The notes below the pieces were generated by a model, which ran no database searches, was not told the origin of the DNA, and saw only the letters and a program-made list of their open reading frames with translations. The translations under genes were made by a program, and so were the position numbers. Below, piece by piece: positions 1 through 6,958 of a DNA stretch of 36,303 nt (positions are counted from its first letter, which is position 1; each line of letters starts with the position of its first letter). Source of the DNA: Pseudarcicella sp. GTDB lineage: Bacteria; Bacteroidota; Bacteroidia; Cytophagales; Spirosomataceae. The DNA lies in the NCBI GenBank assembly GCA_017988135.1, contig JAGNSI010000006.1:1-36303 (forward strand). Reading direction: 5' to 3'.

Positions 1-1145
1 ATTAAATACCATTCTTGACCAGCTAGACTGAAATTTGATAAATCATAATGAAAGTCGTTTGCTAACTTTTTTGATAAAAATAGTAAACCTATACGGCTGA
101 ATATTAAACCTGAAATTATTCCTAAAATACTAATAATGAGTCCTTCAAGTAATAATATAACAAAAACTTTCAATTTGCTTGCACCCAAAGAAAGCATAAG
201 TGCTATTTCGTATTTGCGGGTTTTTAAACTATTGTACAATGAAACAAAAACGCTGATTCCAGCTACCAAAATCAACAAATAAGCAATGTAATTGACAGCA
301 TCCAAACCAAAACCTAGCAAAGAAAACAGTCTATTGATTTCTATAGCGGGTAGTGCTGCCTGTAAATTGGTTTGTTGATTGATGATTCTAGGTAAAGACA
401 TCATTCCCATCGGACTTCTAAAACGCACCAGCAAGGCAGTTATTTTATTTTCATCCTCTTCTTCTTCGTTGTGCTGATGAGTGATGATATCTTTTTCTAT
501 TTCCGAATAAATATTTTTTCCTTGATTGTGCTGGCTATGTGTTTCCCAAATACTTGACATTGGGCTTAAAATTAGCTGGTCTAAAACAGTATTATTTTGT
601 TCAAAAATACCCACTACCTTGAATGCTTTCTCATGGTGCTTTTCGCCTTCGTGTTCAAAACCATGCGCACTTTCGAATTCGCTACCAATTTTTAGATTTA
701 AATTTGTTGCCACTTGACTACCAATCGTCACCTCAAAAGCTTGTTGAAACAGTTTACCTTTTGCTATTTTTGCTTCATAATGTTTTGCAAACGTTTCGTC
801 TGTACCTACAATTCTGTGCCCTTCGTAGTTGTCGCCCAATATTAAAGGAACGATCCATTTTACAAAAGGGTGTTTTTTTAAAAGCTTGGCTTCATTCAAA
901 TTTATGTTTCCTGTGGGAGAGTCTATGTGGTACACTGCCGACAATATAAGTTGCAAAGGGCTACCTTTAGCTCCCACTACCATATCCGTATTGTGAATAT
1001 TTTTTTTAAATTTTGTTTCTAGTTCATTACCTAAAATCAACATCAAGGATATAATGCCAATGCCTAATGCCATCAGCAAAATACTTAAAAAACTGTGAAG
1101 TGGTTTGTCTTTGAAGTTGGTATACGACAACCGAAGAGTATTCAT
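1..1145 (-). CDS. ABC transporter permease, FtsX/MacB-like (partial, C-terminus off the window)
   Basis: Membrane subunit of an ABC exporter of the FtsX/MacB/LolCE type. The minus-strand frame opens at ATG 1145 and stays open to base 1, so 381 codons are visible and the C-terminus is missing. It begins MNTLRLSYTNFKDKPL followed by a first membrane span (about residues 17-37), then a large extracytoplasmic domain, then hydrophobic spans from about residue 285, the normal FtsX permease layout. The extracytoplasmic domain carries two His/Glu-rich patches: around residues 155-173 (including FEHEGEKHHEKAF) and around 215-226 (THQHNEEEEDE). It starts 20 bases after the upstream ATPase gene, so the two form one unit. 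The histidines suggest metal contact, as in MacB-like permeases linked to zinc handling, but this is inference; lipoprotein release or peptide export is also possible. Confidence 0.85.
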   Translation of the reverse strand, partial: MNTLRLSYTNFKDKPLHSFLSILLMALGIGIISLMLILGNELETKFKKNIHNTDMVVGAKGSPLQLILSAVYHIDSPTGNINLNEAKLLKKHPFVKWIVPLILGDNYEGHRIVGTDETFAKHYEAKIAKGKLFQQAFEVTIGSQVATNLNLKIGSEFESAHGFEHEGEKHHEKAFKVVGIFEQNNTVLDQLILSPMSSIWETHSQHNQGKNIYSEIEKDIITHQHNEEEEDENKITALLVRFRSPMGMMSLPRIINQQTNLQAALPAIEINRLFSLLGFGLDAVNYIAYLLILVAGISVFVSLYNSLKTRKYEIALMLSLGASKLKVFVILLLEGLIISILGIISGLIFSRIGLLFLSKKLANDFHYDLSNFSLAGQEWYL

Positions 1146-1165
1146 AGCAGATAGTTTATGGATAT

Positions 1166-1801
1166 TTACAAGATTATGTTATGGTCGAAAACTTGTTTTA
1201 AACGCTGGTCGTGCGTTACGATAAGCAATGTAGCTTTTATTTCTGACGATTGTTTTTGTAATAAATCTATAACTTTCACACAGTTGCTATCGTCGAGACT
1301 TGAAGTAGGTTCATCTGCCAAAATCACAGATGGCTTGTTCATCAAAGCCCTTGCTATGCTCACTCGTTGTTGTTCGCCCTGCGAAAGTTGATTTGTTTTT
1401 TTATTTAAATGATTTTCAAAACCTAGCTGGCTAGCTAATTCCTGTACTCGCTCGATCGACTCTTTTTGTTTGCCTAAATAATTTACCAACAATAAGTTTT
1501 CTTTTACCGTAAGCGACTGTACAAAATGCGATTGCTGGAATACGATGCCGATATTTTCAGCTCGAAAACGATTTATTTCGGCATTTGGCAATTGTGTTAT
1601 TAACTTATTATTGATGAAAATTTCTCCCGAATCAGGCTTTAGTAGTAAGCCCAATAGGTGCAAAAGCGTAGTTTTGCCTTTGCCAGATTCCCCCAATACC
1701 AACAAAGATTTATTGGCATCACAGCTAAAGTTTTGAAATGCAATTGTTTGGTCGTTGGAATAAGCAAAGTGAAGATTTTTTACAGCTATCATAATCATCA
1801 A
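1166..1801 (-). CDS. ABC transporter ATP-binding protein (LolD/MacB type)
   Basis: Cytoplasmic ATPase that would drive the permease encoded directly downstream. At 211 residues it has the usual length of a LolD/YbbA-type subunit. Motifs in order: Walker A GESGKGKT (37-44), Q-loop in IGIVFQQ (about 84-90), ABC signature LSQGEQQ (139-145), Walker B plus catalytic Glu in ILADEPTSSLD (160-170, E164), and the H-loop in VTHD near residue 196. The Walker A has Lys where most family members have Ser or Thr (GxSGSGKS/T), a minor variation. The N-terminus has Met at positions 1, 2 and 4 (MMIMIAVKN). The third (base 1792) aligns better with related proteins and leaves room for a leader after the candidate promoter at 1815-1822, so the true start may be 1792. 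Confidence 0.9.
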   Translation of the reverse strand: MMIMIAVKNLHFAYSNDQTIAFQNFSCDANKSLLVLGESGKGKTTLLHLLGLLLKPDSGEIFINNKLITQLPNAEINRFRAENIGIVFQQSHFVQSLTVKENLLLVNYLGKQKESIERVQELASQLGFENHLNKKTNQLSQGEQQRVSIARALMNKPSVILADEPTSSLDDSNCVKVIDLLQKQSSEIKATLLIVTHDQRLKQVFDHNIIL

Positions 1802-1814
1802 TAATTTATATGAA

Positions 1815-1822
1815 CAAAGATA
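1815..1822 (-). promoter_or_regulatory. Candidate -7 promoter element for the ABC operon
   Basis: On the minus strand this reads TATCTTTG, an exact match to the Bacteroidota -7 consensus TAnnTTTG. It lies 14 bases before the first possible start of the ATPase gene, giving a very short leader. No convincing TTG/TTTG -33 element is seen upstream. Confidence 0.35.
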
Positions 1823-2220
1823 GTGATTTTGAAATTTTAGCTCGATGAAAATTTAAGGAATCAGTCTTTAAATAGTCGCACTTAAAAAAGTTTAGAAACA
1901 AAAGGAAATTGGGGTAGAAATGAGATTTTTGAAATTATATTTTGGCTAAAGTCTATCAAGTACTGGCAAACCAACGGTCGTAAGTTTCGTTTTCTTATAC
2001 CCACTTATATTCCTGATTTTGCAAGCAAACAATATCCAAAAAATAGCCTATTTTCCTGTTTTTAGCCTTGTTTTTTTGTAGATAAATCAATTTATTAAAT
2101 ATGTCAAATGGTTTATTATAAATTAGTTATGTAAGTTTTGGGCTGAAATGTTTAGTTTAATTTTTCTTTTTAATGTATAATTGATTGCATAGATTTTAAA
2201 ATATAGGCAAGTATTAATGA
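1823..2220. other. Intergenic stretch without a recognised gene
   Basis: Very AT-rich spacer between the leftward ABC operon and the rightward toxin-antitoxin locus. I see no convincing reading frame, RNA gene or strong hairpin in it. Its right end leads into the toxin-antitoxin promoter. Confidence 0.5.
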
Positions 2221-2248
2221 TTGAATGTAGATTTTTTTTATAATTTTG
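2221..2248 (+). promoter_or_regulatory. Candidate promoter of the toxin-antitoxin locus
   Basis: TTG at 2221-2223, a 17-base spacer, then TAATTTTG at 2241-2248, matching the Bacteroidota TTG/TAnnTTTG pattern with normal spacing. Transcription would begin near 2255, giving a leader of roughly 95 bases before the antitoxin start. Confidence 0.5.
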
Positions 2249-2351
2249 ATATCTAACATTTTAGTGGTGTTTCAAATATATTCAAAATAGGGAAATTACA
2301 GGAGATTATTTGTTAGTATAATGCTATTTGTGAATTTTGAATTCAAGAAAG

Positions 2352-2564
2352 ATGAAAGTGATTTTAGAAATTAGAGAAAATAGAATGCAATTTTTTATGG
2401 AATTGGTTAAAAGTCTTGATTATATAAGTGTTGTGAAGGAAGAAAATGAACAAAGTAAAAATCAGATAGTTGCTGATTTAACTGAAGCTTTTACTGATGT
2501 GAAACTCTATGAACAAGGAAAGAAAAAATTGAAATCTGCAAAAGACTTGTTGAATGAGCTTTAG
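2352..2564 (+). CDS. Small antitoxin-like protein (type II, RelE/ParE partner)
   Basis: A 70-residue acidic/basic protein beginning MKVILEIRENRMQFFMELVK and ending in KSAKDLLNEL. This pattern is common in Bacteroidota, where such proteins sit directly upstream of RelE/ParE-type toxins; the KxxLKSAKDLLNEL-like tail is typical. It would be the labile antitoxin that binds the toxin through its C-terminal half and represses the operon. The ATG at 2352 is chosen over the in-frame TTG at 2337 because family members begin MKV. Its stop codon (2562-2564) overlaps the toxin start (ATG 2554), the translational coupling usual for these pairs. The gene appears intact although its toxin partner is broken. 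Assignment rests on family resemblance and position. Confidence 0.7.
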   Translation: MKVILEIRENRMQFFMELVKSLDYISVVKEENEQSKNQIVADLTEAFTDVKLYEQGKKKLKSAKDLLNEL

Positions 2565-2882
2565 TGTAATTGTGACCGAGCCATTCGAACGAAAGTTAAA
2601 ACGTTTAGCCAAAAACATTAGTCTTTAAAAGCTGATTTGTTAGAAATTGTAGAACTATTAGAAGAAAATCCTACTACAGGTACTTATATTGGTAATGATT
2701 GTTATAAAATACGCTTTGCTATAACCAGTAAAGGAAAGGGTAAAAGTGGAGGCGCTAGATTGATAACCTATGTTCGTGTTGTAAAAAAGACTGTTTTTTT
2801 GATGGATATTTACGATAAATCTGAACAAGAAAATATTTCTGATAAAGAATTACAATTGCTTATAGAATTGATGTTTGACTAA
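2554..2882 (+). pseudogene. RelE/ParE-family toxin, frameshifted
   Basis: The first frame starts at ATG 2554 inside the antitoxin's end and reads MSFSVIVTEPFERKLKRLAK before a TAA at 2626-2628. The rest of the toxin is in the -1 frame from about 2622 to the stop at 2880-2882: SLKADLLEIVELLEENP, then TYIGNDCYKIRFAITSK, SGGARLITYVRVV and FLMDIYDKSEQ. Joined by one added base near 2617-2622, the two parts give a 109-residue protein with the complete RelE/ParE pattern: core strands, the conserved KIRFAI...GARLITY segment and the YDKSEQENIS tail. It would be an mRNA- or gyrase-targeting toxin if intact. A one-base deletion is the simplest explanation. A sequencing error cannot be excluded, but no long homopolymer lies at the break. 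Confidence 0.75.
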
Positions 2883-2884
2883 TT

Positions 2885-2923
2885 TAAAAAAGGCTGTCTG
2901 AATTATTTCAAACAGCCTTTTTT
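2885..2923. terminator. Bidirectional hairpin terminator between the toxin remnant and lpdA
   Basis: Inverted repeat with arms AAAAAAGGCTGT (from 2885) and ACAGCCTTTTTT (to 2923). It continues, after one mismatch, with TGAA/TTCA around a TTAT loop. The A-run on one side and T-run on the other make it usable from both strands, which suits the convergent genes. Confidence 0.75.
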
Positions 2924-2942
2924 GAGGAAATGTCAAATGTTA

Positions 2943-4337
2943 TTACAAGTGAATTACTTCTCCATAAGCTGCAGCAGCAGCTTCCATTACAGCTTCAGAC
3001 ATGGTAGGGTGTGGATGTATGGTTTTGATAACCTCCATTCCTGTAGTTTCAAGCTTGCGTGCAGTAACTACTTCAGCTATCATTTCAGTAACATTAGCAC
3101 CTATCATGTGTGCACCTAGCCATTCGCCATATTTTGCATCGAAAATTACTTTTACAAATCCATCTTTTGCTCCAGCAGCTGATGCCTTTCCTGATGCCGA
3201 AAATGGGAATTTACCTACTTTTATGTCGTAACCCATTTCTTTAGCTTTTTTCTCTGTAAGTCCTACAGAAGCTATTTCTGGTGAGCAATATGTACAGCCA
3301 GGTATATTGTTGTAGTCAATTGCTTCTACATGGTGACCTGCTATTTTTTCTACGCAAAGTATGCCTTCCGCAGATGCTACGTGTGCCAAAGCTTGCCCTG
3401 GAGTGATATCTCCAATAGCATAATAACCTGGAATATTGGTTTCGTAGTATTTGTTTACCAACACTTTTCCTTTATCGGTAGCTATACCTACGTCTTCTAG
3501 TCCTATGTTTTCAATATTGGCTATAACACCTGCTGCAGAAAGTACTATTTCTGCGTCGATAACTATATTTCCTGTTGGTGTTTTTACGTTTACTTTACAG
3601 TGTTCGCCTTGAGTATCTACAGACTCTACAGCAGAGCTTGTATGAATATCGATACCCATTTTTTTGTATTGTTTTGCCAGTTCTTTAGATATATCTTCAT
3701 CTTCAACTGGTACTATATTTGGCATAAACTCTACAATGGTTACTTTGGTACCCATAGCTGCATATACATAAGCAAACTCTACACCAATTGCCCCAGAGCC
3801 TATCACTACCATAGATTTAGGTTGTTTTGGTAGTACCATTGCTTCTCTGTAGCCGATTACTTTTTTGCCATCTATAGGTATATTTGGTAATGCTCTAGCT
3901 CTTGAGCCAGTTGCAATTACTATGTGTTTAGCGTCATAAATGTTAGCTTTTCCTTCGCTGTCCGTTACTTCTACTTTTTTGCCTTTCAGTACTTTTCCGT
4001 TACCCATCAAAACATCTATTTTGTTTTTCTTAAGCAGAAAAGTTACTCCTTTGCTCATGCCTTCGGCTACACCACGAGAACGCTTGATGATGGCAGAAAA
4101 ATCTGCACTGGCATTGTCTACTTTTATGCCATATTCTTCGGCGTGTTTGATATATTCAAATACTTGGGCTGACTTTAATAATGCTTTTGTAGGGATACAA
4201 CCCCAGTTCAGGCATATTCCTCCCAAAGATTCTCTTTCTACTACTGCAACTTTCATCCCTAATTGCGAGGCACGGATTGCAGTAACGTAGCCACCTGGAC
4301 CTGTTCCAATCACGATTAAATCATAATTCTGAGCCAT
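2943..4337 (-). CDS. lpdA: Dihydrolipoyl dehydrogenase (E3)
   Basis: FAD-dependent E3 subunit that reoxidises dihydrolipoamide with NAD+ in the pyruvate, 2-oxoglutarate or branched-chain dehydrogenase complexes or the glycine cleavage system. At 464 residues it has the family length. FAD-binding GTGPGG is at 11-16. The redox-active disulfide is in GGICLNWGCIPTK (C42 and C47), where many homologues have GGTCLNVGC. The NAD-binding motif GSGAIG lies in VVIGSGAIGVEFA near residue 180. A second FAD motif YAIGD is near 310, and the C-terminal active-site His-Glu pair is in HPHPTMSEAVMEA near 445-455. No E1 or E2 gene is adjacent, so which complex it serves cannot be decided. It has its own candidate promoter (4376-4405) and terminator (2885-2923). 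Confidence 0.95.
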   Translation of the reverse strand: MAQNYDLIVIGTGPGGYVTAIRASQLGMKVAVVERESLGGICLNWGCIPTKALLKSAQVFEYIKHAEEYGIKVDNASADFSAIIKRSRGVAEGMSKGVTFLLKKNKIDVLMGNGKVLKGKKVEVTDSEGKANIYDAKHIVIATGSRARALPNIPIDGKKVIGYREAMVLPKQPKSMVVIGSGAIGVEFAYVYAAMGTKVTIVEFMPNIVPVEDEDISKELAKQYKKMGIDIHTSSAVESVDTQGEHCKVNVKTPTGNIVIDAEIVLSAAGVIANIENIGLEDVGIATDKGKVLVNKYYETNIPGYYAIGDITPGQALAHVASAEGILCVEKIAGHHVEAIDYNNIPGCTYCSPEIASVGLTEKKAKEMGYDIKVGKFPFSASGKASAAGAKDGFVKVIFDAKYGEWLGAHMIGANVTEMIAEVVTARKLETTGMEVIKTIHPHPTMSEAVMEAAAAAYGEVIHL

Positions 4338-4375
4338 ATTATACTATTTTTAAAAGAAAAATACAATTTTATTCA

Positions 4376-4405
4376 CAAATATAAACAAGCACTGCCATTT
4401 ATCAA
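4376..4405 (-). promoter_or_regulatory. Candidate promoter of lpdA
   Basis: On the minus strand: TTG at 4405-4403, a 19-base spacer, then TATATTTG at 4383-4376, fitting the TTG/TAnnTTTG pattern. Transcription would start near 4369, about 30 bases before the lpdA start. Confidence 0.55.
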
Positions 4406-4692
4406 TTTTTATTGATTCAAAAATAGGTCAAGTTTAGTGGCAATATTTACTATATTTTTTGTCGGTTTGTATTGATTTTTTGATTTGAATTGATAGATTT
4501 TTTATGTTTTTTATAAAAATGATACAATTTTATACTTCTAAGAGACTTTTTTATGGGCTAAAATGTTTTTTTTTAGTTAATTTTGAAACAAGAAATTAGC
4601 TGTATTCATGCAGTTTTTTTTGAATTACGTTAGTTGATGTTTTAGTATCCAAAAACAATCTTAATTTATAATCGTAGGTTTTTTAATTTAAA
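4406..4692. other. AT-rich intergenic region
   Basis: Runs from the lpdA promoter to the tandem repeat array. It is rich in long T tracts and I see no open frame, RNA gene or strong hairpin. Confidence 0.5.
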
Positions 4693-4842
4693 GAACAAGC
4701 AAAAAGAGGAAAATGCAAAATAGCATTTGTGTTTTGTTTAAGTCTAGAGAACAAGCAAAAAGAGGAAAATGCAAAATAGCATTTGTGTTTTGTTTAAGTC
4801 TAGAGAACAAGCAAAAAGAGGAAAATGCAAAATAGCATTTTC
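4693..4842. repeat. 56-bp tandem repeat, two perfect copies and a partial third
   Basis: A 56-base unit starts with GAACAAGCAAAAAGAGG and ends GTTTAAGTCTAGA. Copies lie at 4693-4748 and 4749-4804 and are identical over the full unit. The third copy starts at 4805 and matches for about 37 bases (to GCATTT). It then diverges into the right arm of the sulfatase terminator. The first two copies therefore hold the left arm of that terminator hairpin and a short 6-bp inner stem (AAATGC/GCATTT), but a different right side. There are no unique spacers, so this is not a CRISPR. Confidence 0.85.
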
Positions 4843-4851
4843 CTCTTTTTG
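4812..4851. terminator. Strong bidirectional terminator downstream of the lipoprotein sulfatase
   Basis: Perfect 17-bp inverted repeat: left arm CAAAAAGAGGAAAATGC (4812-4828), loop AAAATA (4829-4834), right arm GCATTTTCCTCTTTTTG (4835-4851). On the minus strand it follows the sulfatase stop codon by about 30 bases. It is the last, modified copy of the tandem repeat array. Confidence 0.8.
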
Positions 4852-4883
4852 TAAACTAATAATTTGAAATAAAATCTTTGTGA

Positions 4884-6335
4884 TTACTGTACAGTATTTG
4901 GAAGATTGTATTTAGTAGTATTAGTTCTTGCCGAATTCATAATAGCTTTCAAATCATTTACTATTGTTGGATTTTGAGAGGCTACATTAGTTGTTTCGCC
5001 AGGATTGTTTACTAAATTGTATAATTCATAAGTACTGGCTCCTGTACTGCTGATGGTTCTTATAAGCTTAAAGTTGTTTTTCAAAACAGCTTGCATTTTT
5101 TTGCTATCAAAAGATTCCCAGTATAAATAACTTCTATCACCTGCCGTAGTTGGTGATTTTAAAGCTGGCAAAATAGTTTTTGAATCTATATTGCTTGGTA
5201 TTGTAGCACCAGCCATGTTTAAGAATGTAGCAAATAAATCTGTACCTTGGCGTGGTTTTGTAATAGTACTATTTGCTGGAATAGTACCAGGTGCCCAAGC
5301 TATAAAAGGTACTCTGATACCTCCATCATAAAAATCTCTTTTCAAACCTCTGTAAGGACCATTGCTGTCGAAAAAATCTATACTTCTACCCGCTTCTTTG
5401 TGTGGACCATTGTCTGACGTAAATACAATATAAGTATTGTTGCTTAAACCTAAGTCAGCAAGTTTTTTAATGATTTTGCCTACTTCAAAATCAAGTTGAG
5501 TAATCATAGCTGCTGTGGCAGCATTTGGTGTAAGTTGTGTAGTATAGCTACCTCCTGTGTTGTACCAAGGCGTTTCGGTAAATTTGCTCACGTTATTCAA
5601 GAAAAATGGTGCTTTAGATTCTGGTGTAGGAAACACCATAGATGCATGAGGCAAAGTAACTGGCAAATATAAAAAGAAAGGGTTTTCTTTGTTTTTGGTT
5701 ATAAATTTCATGGCATAATCCATTATTAGATTGTGCGTACATATTGTATTTGAAATGGCTGTATCTGTGGTGAAGTTTTCGTTTTTGCGTTTTATTTTTA
5801 CGCTATTTACATAGTAACTATGGGCAGCTCCATGATTAGTATACCCTAGAAATTCGTCCCATCCCATTTTTTCAGGTGAGCCCGATTCGCTTGGATCTCC
5901 TAATCCCCATTTGCCGTACATACCTGTAGTATATCCATTGTTTTTTAGTAAACTAGCTATACATACGTCTGATGAAAGTAGTGTTGTACCTGAGTTGCCT
6001 CTTACAGTGCTATGACCTGTGTGTAACCCAGTAAGCATTGAGCATCTCGAAGGTGCACAAACTGTGCCCGAAGAATAATAATTGGTAAGTTTAACGCCTT
6101 GTGTTGCCATCAAATCTATATTAGGTGTTTGGAATTTTTTTTGTCCAAAACAACTAATATCGCCATAGCCAAGGTCGTCTGCCAAAATGAAAATAATGTT
6201 TGGTTTTTCTGAAATAGTTCGGGCAGAATTTGAGTCAGCTTTAGTTACAGCTTCTTCAGCAAGGTCATTGCTACAACTATTTCCTAGTATTAAAGCAATT
6301 GTGATAATAAACAGTAAATTGATTTTTGTTTTCAT
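4884..6335 (-). CDS. Sulfatase, S1 family, outer-membrane lipoprotein
   Basis: Predicted sulfatase of 483 residues that would hydrolyse sulfate esters on a carbohydrate or aryl substrate. The N-terminus is a lipoprotein signal (hydrophobic 7-18, lipobox ending NSC, lipidated C21). Acidic residues soon follow (SNDLAEEA), which in this phylum often goes with surface exposure. Metal-binding ADDLGYGD is at 52-59 (D53, D54). The formylglycine motif is CAPSRCSMLTG with C93 as the residue to be oxidised by a maturase encoded elsewhere. Further conserved parts are GMYGKWGLGD and FTSDNGPHKEAG. It stands alone on the minus strand, flanked by its own terminator and by tRNA-Pro, about 9 kb from the polysaccharide locus and facing away from it. 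The substrate is unknown. Confidence 0.9.
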   Translation of the reverse strand: MKTKINLLFIITIALILGNSCSNDLAEEAVTKADSNSARTISEKPNIIFILADDLGYGDISCFGQKKFQTPNIDLMATQGVKLTNYYSSGTVCAPSRCSMLTGLHTGHSTVRGNSGTTLLSSDVCIASLLKNNGYTTGMYGKWGLGDPSESGSPEKMGWDEFLGYTNHGAAHSYYVNSVKIKRKNENFTTDTAISNTICTHNLIMDYAMKFITKNKENPFFLYLPVTLPHASMVFPTPESKAPFFLNNVSKFTETPWYNTGGSYTTQLTPNAATAAMITQLDFEVGKIIKKLADLGLSNNTYIVFTSDNGPHKEAGRSIDFFDSNGPYRGLKRDFYDGGIRVPFIAWAPGTIPANSTITKPRQGTDLFATFLNMAGATIPSNIDSKTILPALKSPTTAGDRSYLYWESFDSKKMQAVLKNNFKLIRTISSTGASTYELYNLVNNPGETTNVASQNPTIVNDLKAIMNSARTNTTKYNLPNTVQ

Positions 6336-6380
6336 GATTGAATTAAAAATTAAAAAAGTGGAACTAAAAACTGAAATGTG

Positions 6381-6419
6381 AAATTTAGAATTGTAATTAT
6401 GAAATGAAAGTCTAAATTT
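6381..6419. repeat. Inverted repeat in the sulfatase leader
   Basis: Arms AAATTTAGA (6381-6389) and TCTAAATTT (6411-6419) separated by 21 bases, about 50 bases before the sulfatase start. It could be an operator or a leader hairpin. The base composition is so AT-rich that chance is not excluded. Confidence 0.35.
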
Positions 6420-6614
6420 AGTTGTTTTAACTGGAATTGAAAAAAATAAATTATTTTTTCAACTTCTCTTTAAAGTTAAATTTTTTAAAATAAATTTTAT
6501 ATTTTGATTGCAAATATCAGACCAAATCTTAACGAAATAAAGAGGAATTCGAAAAGAATTTTGAAGCCAAAATAACATTATTTAAAGCCAAATATTTTTC
6601 TTTTAAAGAAATAA
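6420..6614. other. AT-rich intergenic region upstream of the sulfatase
   Basis: No gene seen. Several near-matches to the minus-strand -7 element occur, but none fits TAnnTTTG exactly, so the sulfatase promoter is not located. Confidence 0.4.
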
Positions 6615-6656
6615 AAAACAAAAAAGCAGGAGCGAAAACAACTGCTTTTTTGTTTT
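6615..6656. terminator. Terminator after tRNA-Pro
   Basis: Perfect 15-bp stem: AAAACAAAAAAGCAG (6615-6629) and CTGCTTTTTTGTTTT (6642-6656) with a 12-base loop. On the minus strand it begins about 10 bases after the 3' end of the tRNA. Confidence 0.8.
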
Positions 6657-6666
6657 AAAATCACTG

Positions 6667-6740
6667 TCGGGATGACAGGATTCGAACCTGCGACCACACG
6701 CCCCCCAGACGTGTACGCTACCGGACTGCGCCACATCCCG
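6667..6740 (-). tRNA. tRNA-Pro (anticodon GGG)
   Basis: The minus strand folds as a full cloverleaf. The 7-bp acceptor stem is CGGGATG (6740-6734) with CATCCCG (6674-6668) and discriminator A. The T-arm contains GGTTCGAATCC. The anticodon stem is CACGT/GCGTG with loop CTGGGGG, giving anticodon GGG (Pro, CCC/CCU codons). CCA is not encoded. Confidence 0.95.
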
Positions 6741-6750
6741 TTTTGAACTG

Positions 6751-6758
6751 CAAAAATA
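6751..6758 (-). promoter_or_regulatory. Candidate -7 element of tRNA-Pro
   Basis: Reads TATTTTTG on the minus strand, matching TAnnTTTG, with its expected start point a few bases before the tRNA 5' end. No -33 TTG is visible at the usual distance. Confidence 0.45.
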
Positions 6759-6895
6759 GGTGATTCGCTAATTTAAAAAAATAAAAATTTGTAGAATTTA
6801 TTAGATAAAATGTACACATACTGTATCAAATATCAAATCAGAGCTAATTGACAACTTGCTTTAGATTTTCATAAAATATCTTTTAAATTATTTTT

Positions 6896-6935
6896 CAGAA
6901 TAAAGCATAAATTTTGACAGAATAAAGCATAAATT
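6896..6935. repeat. 18-bp direct repeat before the alpha-E/Anbu operon
   Basis: CAGAATAAAGCATAAATT occurs perfectly at 6896-6913 and again at 6918-6935, with TTGA between, a 22-base period of about two helical turns. It ends 23 bases before the first start codon of the operon, so it may be an operator for a dimeric regulator. Confidence 0.7.
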
Positions 6936-6958
6936 GGCTCACGAAACCCCCAAACGAT

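Noticed and set aside
526-949. Two short plus-strand open frames opposite the ABC permease
   Set aside because: They overlap the clearly coding minus-strand permease, have no recognisable motifs and read Cys/Phe/Leu-rich shadow sequence.
2610-2632. Programmed -1 ribosomal frameshift in the RelE-type toxin
   Set aside because: A slippery-looking TTTAAAA exists at 2624-2630, but it is in phase with the downstream frame, not the upstream one, which already reads TAA there. No stimulatory structure is evident.
2637-2882. Separate small gene starting at TTG 2637
   Set aside because: Its sequence is the C-terminal part of a RelE-type toxin whose N-terminal part is in the adjacent frame, so it is a pseudogene fragment, not an independent gene.
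3924-4290. Plus-strand frames of 82 and 116 codons opposite lpdA
   Set aside because: They are shadows of the lpdA coding strand; lpdA has every catalytic motif.
4693-4842. CRISPR array
   Set aside because: The repeats are directly adjacent identical 56-base units without variable spacers, and no cas genes are present.
4884-6335. Lipoprotein sulfatase as part of the polysaccharide locus at 15233-28195
   Set aside because: It is on the opposite strand, about 9 kb away, with unrelated operons and a tRNA between and its own terminator; only a shared substrate type could link them.
6667-6740. tRNA-Pro as an integration site for a mobile element
   Set aside because: No integrase, no repeated copy of the tRNA 3' end and no foreign-looking genes are seen on either side.
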